A stretch of DNA of 9,954 bases, from NCBI GenBank assembly GCA_007122945.1, contig SKSP01000119.1:1-9954 (forward strand), given 5' to 3'. Positions 6,732 to 9,954 of the stretch are shown in pieces. Position 1 is the stretch's first letter. Every line of letters begins with the position of its first letter. Under the pieces are notes generated by a model, which was not told where the DNA came from, ran no database searches, and saw only the letters and a program-made list of their open reading frames with translations. The stretch is from Ilumatobacteraceae bacterium (GTDB taxonomy: Bacteria; Actinomycetota; Acidimicrobiia; Acidimicrobiales; Ilumatobacteraceae). A program made the translations under genes and the position numbers.

Positions 6732-6769
6732 GGGTGGGCGGGGCAGGGTGACGGGGACAGGGGGTCGGG
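6732..6769 (+). other. G-quadruplex-forming run upstream of the zinc-finger gene
   Basis: Seven runs of three or more G occur within 38 nt: 6732-6734, 6736-6738, 6740-6743, 6746-6748, 6753-6756, 6760-6764 and 6767-6769. The first four are separated by loops of only 1, 1 and 2 nt, a pattern known to give stable quadruplexes. The run lies 72-109 nt before the ATG at 6841, on the same strand, so it could act in DNA or in a 5' leader. GGGGG at 6760-6764 can instead pair with CCCCC at 6775-6779, an alternative fold that would disrupt part of the quadruplex. Confidence 0.65.
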
Positions 6770-6788
6770 TGCTGCCCCCGGGTCGCTG

Positions 6789-6806
6789 ATGGGATCCAAT
6801 GGGATC
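6789..6806 (+). repeat. Direct repeat ATGGGATC, 10-bp spacing
   Basis: ATGGGATC occurs at 6789-6796 and again at 6799-6806, start to start one helical turn apart, ending 34 nt before the zinc-finger start codon. The position and spacing would suit an operator for a dimer or tandem-bound regulator. With only two 8-mers, chance is possible. Confidence 0.4.
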
Positions 6807-6840
6807 GTGGTTGTGACACCCGCCGGGCAGGATCGCGGTC

Positions 6841-7323
6841 ATGTGGACGACGAGAAGGACCGTCGGGGTGTTGGCCCGGTCGGCGCGACGACCCCGGACC
6901 GGCCGGATCCGAGCCTGGGAGCCGGATCGGGTGGTGGGGGAGTGGTGGTGTCCGGTCTGCGGCGCGGCTGCGCACCGCACGGCTCGCCCGGGCCGTCCGA
7001 AGGTGTACTGCACGAACGCCTGTCGGCAGAAGGCCTACCGGGCGCGCCGCCGCAACCCGGTGGCGGCCGGTGAGCTCACTCGGGGGCGGAGCCGTGAGCG
7101 ATCCCACGCGATGCGGCCGGCGGGGACGTTTCCGTGGCGGCCGCCCGACCATGCAGGGCGCGAACTGAGCCTCTGCGGAGCGTTCGTCCGGCGCGCCGAT
7201 CGACGGCGTTGGCGTCACGTCCGCTTCGTGGCCGATCTCGACTGGTCCTGCCGCTCGTGCGCGCGGCTCGGCATGGCAGACGCTCACGCGCGTGACGTCG
7301 ACACCTGCGCGAACGCGGCGTGA
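6841..7323 (+). CDS. Small cysteine-rich zinc-finger-like protein, function unknown
   Basis: The 160-aa protein is very basic and has two cysteine clusters. The first, C37-P-V-C40 then C57-x3-C61 in YCTNACRQKAYRARRR, resembles zinc-binding knuckles of small actinobacterial hypothetical proteins with a CRQxAYR motif. The second, LCGAF (C112) then WSCRSC (C137, C140), resembles the LCG...CxxC pattern seen in other small actinobacterial and phage proteins. Zinc and nucleic-acid binding are inferred from the Cys spacing and Arg richness. GCAGGA at 6827-6832 sits 8 nt before the ATG and supports this start; V31, nearer the first cluster, is a possible later start. The first codons include rare AGA and AGG. 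It stands alone between the monooxygenase operon and the convergent rib operon, behind an unusual repeat-rich leader, and may be accessory. It is probably a real gene, with unknown role. Confidence 0.6.
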   Translation: MWTTRRTVGVLARSARRPRTGRIRAWEPDRVVGEWWCPVCGAAAHRTARPGRPKVYCTNACRQKAYRARRRNPVAAGELTRGRSRERSHAMRPAGTFPWRPPDHAGRELSLCGAFVRRADRRRWRHVRFVADLDWSCRSCARLGMADAHARDVDTCANAA

Positions 7324-7343
7324 CCCTCGCGGCGCCGAGCCTG

Positions 7344-7368
7344 GTGGTAGTCGGCGACGATCTACCAC
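7344..7368. terminator. Strong hairpin between convergent genes, likely bidirectional terminator
   Basis: GTGGTAG (7344-7350) pairs perfectly with CTACCAC (7362-7368). Inside, after a single bulged T at 7361, TCG (7351-7353) pairs with CGA (7358-7360) around the tetraloop GCGA. It lies 20 bp after the zinc-finger stop and 30 bp beyond the end of ribH, where a shared terminator is expected. No T-tract is present on either side, so termination by this hairpin alone is uncertain, though such hairpins without T-runs are common in actinobacteria. Confidence 0.55.
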
Positions 7369-7386
7369 GTCTACCCGCGCTCGCTG

Positions 7387-7404
7387 TCAGGGGTGCGCTC
7401 AGAG
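7387..7404. repeat. Second copy of the 18-bp element, spanning the ribH stop
   Basis: TCAGGGGTGCGCTCAGAG matches 6504-6521 at 16 of 18 positions. It overlaps the ribH stop codon (7399-7401), so the element flanks the spacer and zinc-finger gene on both sides in the same orientation. Confidence 0.6.
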
Positions 7405-7872
7405 GCCATCGGTCGCCCGACCGATCGCGTCGACGGTCTCGAGCGCGGAGAGCGCGGCCTCGGCACCCTTGTTGCCGGCCTTGCTGCCGGCCCGCTCGAG
7501 CGCCTGGTCCATCGTGTCGACGGTGATGATGCCGTTGGTGACGACGACACCCGTGTCGAGTGCCACGCGTGTCAGCCCCGCCGCGCTCTGGTTCGAGACC
7601 ACCTCGAAGTGGTACGTGGCGCCGCGCATGACCGCGCCGAGCCCCACGATCGCGTCGTACCGGCCCGTCCCGGCGAGCGCCTTGGCGGCCAGCGGGATCT
7701 CCAGCGCACCAGGGACCCACACGGTGTCGATCGCCTCGTCGTCGACGCCGTGACGGATGAGCGTGTCGTGGGCGCCGTGCCGCAGCCGGTCCACGACGAG
7801 GTCGTTGAAGCGGCTGCACACGAGCGCGACGCGCCGGCCTGATCCGTCGGGGCGTCCGTGGAAGGTGGTCAT
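7399..7872 (-). CDS. ribH: 6,7-dimethyl-8-ribityllumazine synthase
   Basis: This enzyme condenses 5-amino-6-ribitylamino-uracil with 3,4-dihydroxy-2-butanone 4-phosphate, the penultimate step of riboflavin synthesis; the family forms pentamers or icosahedral shells. The 157-aa length is normal. Motifs in order are CSRFND (substrate binding), VPGALEIPLAAK, GAVMRGATYHFE with the catalytic H88, and NGIITVDTMDQALERAGSKAGNKG with R127 that contacts the phosphate. Both residue numbers agree with the Bacillus subtilis enzyme. The ATG at 7872 overlaps the ribBA stop by 4 bp (ATGA), and GGAG (7881-7878) lies 5 nt upstream. It is the last gene of the rib operon and is convergent with the zinc-finger gene. 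Confidence 0.97.
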   Translation of the reverse strand: MTTFHGRPDGSGRRVALVCSRFNDLVVDRLRHGAHDTLIRHGVDDEAIDTVWVPGALEIPLAAKALAGTGRYDAIVGLGAVMRGATYHFEVVSNQSAAGLTRVALDTGVVVTNGIITVDTMDQALERAGSKAGNKGAEAALSALETVDAIGRATDGL

Positions 7873-9128
7873 GTGAGCTCCGTTTCGGGGATGTCGCCGG
7901 GGAACAGGTGGCCCATCCGGATGCGCTTGGTCTCGAGGTAGCGGCGGGCCTCGGGGTGCACTGGGACGTGGAGGGGGACCCGCTCGGTGATCGACAGGCC
8001 GAAGCCGTCGATGCCGCCGTACTTGGCGGGGTTGTTGGTGAGCAGACGGATCGTGGAGAGGCCGAGGTCGACGAGGATCTGGGCACCCACCCCGTACTCA
8101 CGGCTGTCGACGGGCAAGCCGAGTTGAAGGTTGGCGTCGAGCGTGTCGGCCCCGGCCTCCTGGAGGTCGTAGGCGCGCAGCTTGTGGGTGATCCCGATGC
8201 CGCGCCCCTCGTGACCGCGGAGATACACCACGACGCCGCGGCCCTCCTCGGCGATGCGGCGCATGGCCTCGTGCAGCTGCGCCCCGCAGTCGCACTTGAC
8301 GCTGGCGAACACGTCGCCGGTGATGCACTCGCTGTGGACCCGCACGAGCACGTCGGCCTCCCCGTCCACCTCGCCACGGACGAACGCCAGATGGGTGTCG
8401 TCGCCGTCCACCCGGCTCTCGTAGGCGTGGCACCGGAAGTCGCCCCACTCCGTCGGGACGCGCGCATCGGCCGTCCGGGTGACGAGCTTCTCGGTCCGGC
8501 GTCGGTAGCGGATGAGGTCGGCGATCGACACGAGCAACAGTCCGTGTTCGTCCGCGAACCTCCGCAGGTCGGGCACCCGTGCCATCGCCCCGTCGTCACG
8601 CACGACCTCGCACAGGGCGCCGGCCGGTCGTCGCCCGGCGAGTCGGGCGAGGTCGACGGCTGCCTCCGTGTGGCCGGCGCGCTTGAGCACGCCGCCGGGA
8701 CGGGACCGCAACGGGAAGATGTGCCCGGGCCGGTTGAAGGCGGTCGCGTCCACGTCGGGGTCGGCGAGGGCTCGCAACGTCGCGGTCCGGTCGGCCGCCG
8801 AGATCCCCGTGGTCGTGCCGTCGCGCAGGTCGACGCTGACGGTGAACGCGGTACCTTGAGCCTCGGTGTTGCCCCCGGGCGGCACCATCAGCGGAAGCCG
8901 CAGTTCGTCGCACCGCTCGGGTGTGAGCCCGACGCAGACCACCCCGGAGGTGTGGCGCACGAAGAAGGCGAGCCGCTCCTCGGTCACGGCGTCGGCCGCC
9001 ATGATCAGGTCGCCCTCGTTCTCGCGGTCCTCGTCGTCGGCGACGACGACGATCTCGCCGCGGGCGATCGCCGCGATGGCATCGGGGATCGGGTCGAACC
9101 GGATCGGGTCGCCGGCCGTGTCATCCAT
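7869..9128 (-). CDS. ribBA: Bifunctional 3,4-dihydroxy-2-butanone 4-phosphate synthase / GTP cyclohydrolase II
   Basis: The 419-aa protein carries both entry reactions of riboflavin synthesis. The N-terminal RibB domain (about 1-207) has the acidic metal site DDEDRENEGD at 31-40, RHTSG, TGISAADR, RPGHIFPL with H136, and AGHTEAA. The C-terminal RibA domain (about 213-410) has the zinc cysteines C268, C279 and C281 (SECITGDVFASVKCDCG), RGHEGRGIG at 304-311, DANLQLGLPVDSREYGVGAQIL and LTNNPAKY. Key residues of both halves are present, so both activities should be intact. H306 replaces the Gln often found in the RQEGRGIG motif, a substitution I believe is common in fused actinobacterial proteins. 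The start is firm: AGGAGG lies 6 nt before the ATG. The first 8 bp overlap the end of ribE, and the stop overlaps the ribH start. Confidence 0.97.
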   Translation of the reverse strand: MDDTAGDPIRFDPIPDAIAAIARGEIVVVADDEDRENEGDLIMAADAVTEERLAFFVRHTSGVVCVGLTPERCDELRLPLMVPPGGNTEAQGTAFTVSVDLRDGTTTGISAADRTATLRALADPDVDATAFNRPGHIFPLRSRPGGVLKRAGHTEAAVDLARLAGRRPAGALCEVVRDDGAMARVPDLRRFADEHGLLLVSIADLIRYRRRTEKLVTRTADARVPTEWGDFRCHAYESRVDGDDTHLAFVRGEVDGEADVLVRVHSECITGDVFASVKCDCGAQLHEAMRRIAEEGRGVVVYLRGHEGRGIGITHKLRAYDLQEAGADTLDANLQLGLPVDSREYGVGAQILVDLGLSTIRLLTNNPAKYGGIDGFGLSITERVPLHVPVHPEARRYLETKRIRMGHLFPGDIPETELT

Positions 9129-9738
9129 GAGCTGCCTCCTGCGTCGACGTCCCGGTGTCGAGGCTCCCGGCGCCGAGATGGGGTGCGAGCATCCGCTCGA
9201 CGTACTTGGCGATCACGTCGACCTCCAGGTTGACCGGGTCGCCCGACCGTCGGGTGCCGAGCGTGGTGACCTCGGCGGTGTGCGGGATGATCGCCACGGT
9301 GAAGCCGTCGTCGAGCACGTCGACCACCGTGAGGCTGACGCCGTCGACGGTGACGGACCCCTTCTCCACGAGGTAGCCGAGCAGACGTGGGGGTACGCGG
9401 ACGCGCAGGTCGGGTACCGGGGCGACCACCTCGCCGACGGCGTCCACGTGTCCCTGCACGAGGTGACCGCCGAGCCGGGTGGCGAGCGTCACGGGACGCT
9501 CGAGGTTGACCGGGTCGCCCGGGTCGGCGGCGGCGAGGCTGGTGCGCGAGACGGTCTCGTCGGACACGTCGGCCTCCCACCAGCCCTCGCCGTGGTCGAC
9601 CACCGTGAGGCAGCACCCGTTCACGGCGATGGAGTCGCCGAGGTGCACGTCGGACAGGACCTCGATCGCGCGGATCCGGAGGCGACCGTGCTCGAAGCGT
9701 TCGATCCGGCCGAGCTCTTCGACGATCCCGGTGAACAT
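9121..9738 (-). CDS. ribE: Riboflavin synthase, alpha chain
   Basis: The enzyme dismutates two lumazine molecules to riboflavin and a pyrimidine that is recycled. The 205-aa protein has the usual two similar lumazine-binding beta-barrels: residues 1 to about 95, starting MFTGIVEELG with DSIAVNGCCLTVV, and about 96 to 190, with LGGHLVQGHVDAVG and VTVDGVSLTVV, ending in VIAKYVERML before a short variable tail. The open frame reaches 9774, but the conserved MFTGIVEE start, an AAGGAG 10 nt upstream and the ribD stop at 9742-9740 all place the true start at 9738. It begins 1 bp after ribD and overlaps ribBA by 8 bp, so the operon is tightly coupled. In some naming schemes this gene is called ribC. 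Confidence 0.96.
   Translation of the reverse strand: MFTGIVEELGRIERFEHGRLRIRAIEVLSDVHLGDSIAVNGCCLTVVDHGEGWWEADVSDETVSRTSLAAADPGDPVNLERPVTLATRLGGHLVQGHVDAVGEVVAPVPDLRVRVPPRLLGYLVEKGSVTVDGVSLTVVDVLDDGFTVAIIPHTAEVTTLGTRRSGDPVNLEVDVIAKYVERMLAPHLGAGSLDTGTSTQEAAHG
9135..9140 (-). promoter_or_regulatory. Ribosome binding site of ribBA
   Basis: Minus-strand AGGAGG, 6 nt before the ATG at 9128 and inside the 3' end of ribE. It is the strongest Shine-Dalgarno seen in the window and fixes the ribBA start. Confidence 0.85.
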
Positions 9739-9739
9739 G

Positions 9740-9954
9740 TCAGCGTGGCTCCTTCTGGGTGGTCGCGACGACATCGATGCGGACGTCGTCGCCGATCGGA
9801 CGGACGGCGGCGAGGTGGCCGCGCCAGAGTTCGGCGATCGTGGGGGCGGTGGTGCCGGCGAGCAGCGGGGTGGCGTCGCCTCCGCCGAACAGCGCGGGGG
9901 CGAGGTACAGCACGTACCGGTCGACGAGGCCGGCGTCGTGGAACGAACGGACGA
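9740..9954 (-). CDS. ribD: RibD C-terminal reductase domain (3' end only)
   Basis: Only the last 70 residues are inside the window, ending at the TGA 9742-9740. The sequence SFHDAGLVDRYVLYLAPALFGGGDATPLL, then ELWRGHLAAVRPIGDDVRIDV, matches the end of the RibD reductase domain (5-amino-6-(5-phosphoribosylamino)uracil reductase), where a helix with AGLVD and a strand with LYLAP precede the G-rich loop. The N-terminal deaminase domain, if present as in typical RibD, would lie beyond the right edge, so whether this is bifunctional RibD or a stand-alone reductase is not shown. It is directly upstream of ribE with a 1-bp gap, as expected for a riboflavin operon. Confidence 0.88.
   Translation of the reverse strand, partial: VRSFHDAGLVDRYVLYLAPALFGGGDATPLLAGTTAPTIAELWRGHLAAVRPIGDDVRIDVVATTQKEPR
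9749..9754 (-). promoter_or_regulatory. Ribosome binding site of ribE
   Basis: Minus-strand AAGGAG, 10 nt before the ATG at 9738, within the last codons of ribD. It supports the MFTGIVEE start over the longer open frame from 9774. Confidence 0.7.

Larger units (their letters stand above)
6469..6840. other. 372-bp spacer rich in G and short repeats, no credible gene
   Basis: The region between the monooxygenase stop and the zinc-finger start lacks a believable coding frame on either strand. By hand count, positions 6481-6780 contain 143 G, 74 C, 57 T and 26 A on the plus strand; adenine is almost absent from 6541-6660 (3 of 120). It contains tandem 12-bp repeats, three CGTCTCG-ATT elements, a small hairpin, a G-quadruplex candidate and a 10-bp-spaced direct repeat, each listed separately. 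Read on the minus strand it is C-rich and G-poor, which would suit Rho-dependent termination of readthrough from ribH. Part of it may be an untranslated leader for the gene at 6841. Confidence 0.7.

Noticed and set aside
6530..7073. Short plus-strand frames of 73 and 161 codons in the spacer
   Set aside because: They lack a ribosome binding site and any recognisable motif, and the longer one overlaps the zinc-finger gene in another frame.
6481..7368. Long minus-strand open frame (295 codons) across the spacer and zinc-finger gene
   Set aside because: Its product is low-complexity, rich in Arg, Pro, Thr and His, and runs opposite the better-supported Cys-rich gene; long open antisense frames are expected in such GC-rich DNA.
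6480..7404. A transposon or insertion sequence
   Set aside because: No transposase, integrase or terminal inverted repeats are visible; the direct repeats alone are kept only as a finding.
9740..9954. FMN riboswitch upstream of the rib operon
   Set aside because: The window ends inside ribD, so the operon leader is not present.

Overview
The window is very GC-rich, with strong G/C preference at third codon positions, ATGA-type gene overlaps and mostly weak ribosome binding sites outside the rib genes. Together with the gene content (an EthA-like monooxygenase, a DUF4242 protein, a LuxR regulator with TPR repeats, and the order ribD-ribE-ribBA-ribH), this points to an actinobacterium. An Acidimicrobiia-type lineage would fit, but that is an impression and not shown by the sequence.

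Left part (1-1656): the N-terminal 403 codons of a DUF255/YyaL-type protein with a thioredoxin-like fold run off the left edge on the minus strand. A small DUF4242 (SCO4226-like) gene is transcribed divergently from it.

Middle (1646-6468): a minus-strand LuxR-type regulator (TPR repeats plus C-terminal HTH) meets the DUF4242 gene tail to tail with an 11-bp overlap. It is divergent, across a 54-bp spacer, from a plus-strand set of three enzymes: a dienelactone-hydrolase-family alpha/beta hydrolase, an amidase-signature hydrolase 36 bp downstream, and an EthA-like Baeyer-Villiger monooxygenase overlapping the amidase by 4 bp. These three look like one catabolic operon. A monooxygenase turning ketones into esters or lactones alongside two hydrolases makes chemical sense, and the divergent LuxR protein is the obvious candidate regulator. 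The substrate cannot be read from the sequence.

Unusual spacer and orphan gene (6469-7398): 372 bp without a convincing gene hold tandem 12-bp repeats, three copies of a CGTCTCGAWTCGTCTC-type element (one inverted), a strong G-quadruplex-forming run and a 10-bp-spaced direct repeat. They precede a small cysteine-rich, zinc-finger-like gene. An 18-bp element from the tandem repeats recurs on the far side of that gene, at the ribH stop codon. A clean hairpin with a GCGA tetraloop lies between the zinc-finger gene and ribH.

Right part (7399-9954): a minus-strand riboflavin operon, ribD (3' end only), ribE, ribBA and ribH, with overlaps of 8 and 4 bp and a 1-bp gap. It covers the route from GTP and ribulose 5-phosphate to riboflavin, apart from the dephosphorylation step. 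The promoter, and any FMN riboswitch, would lie beyond the right edge.

No rRNA, tRNA, CRISPR array or transposase is visible. The most unusual stretch is the repeat- and G-rich spacer at 6480-6806 with its orphan zinc-finger gene. I see no clear sign of a complete new defence or mobile system.
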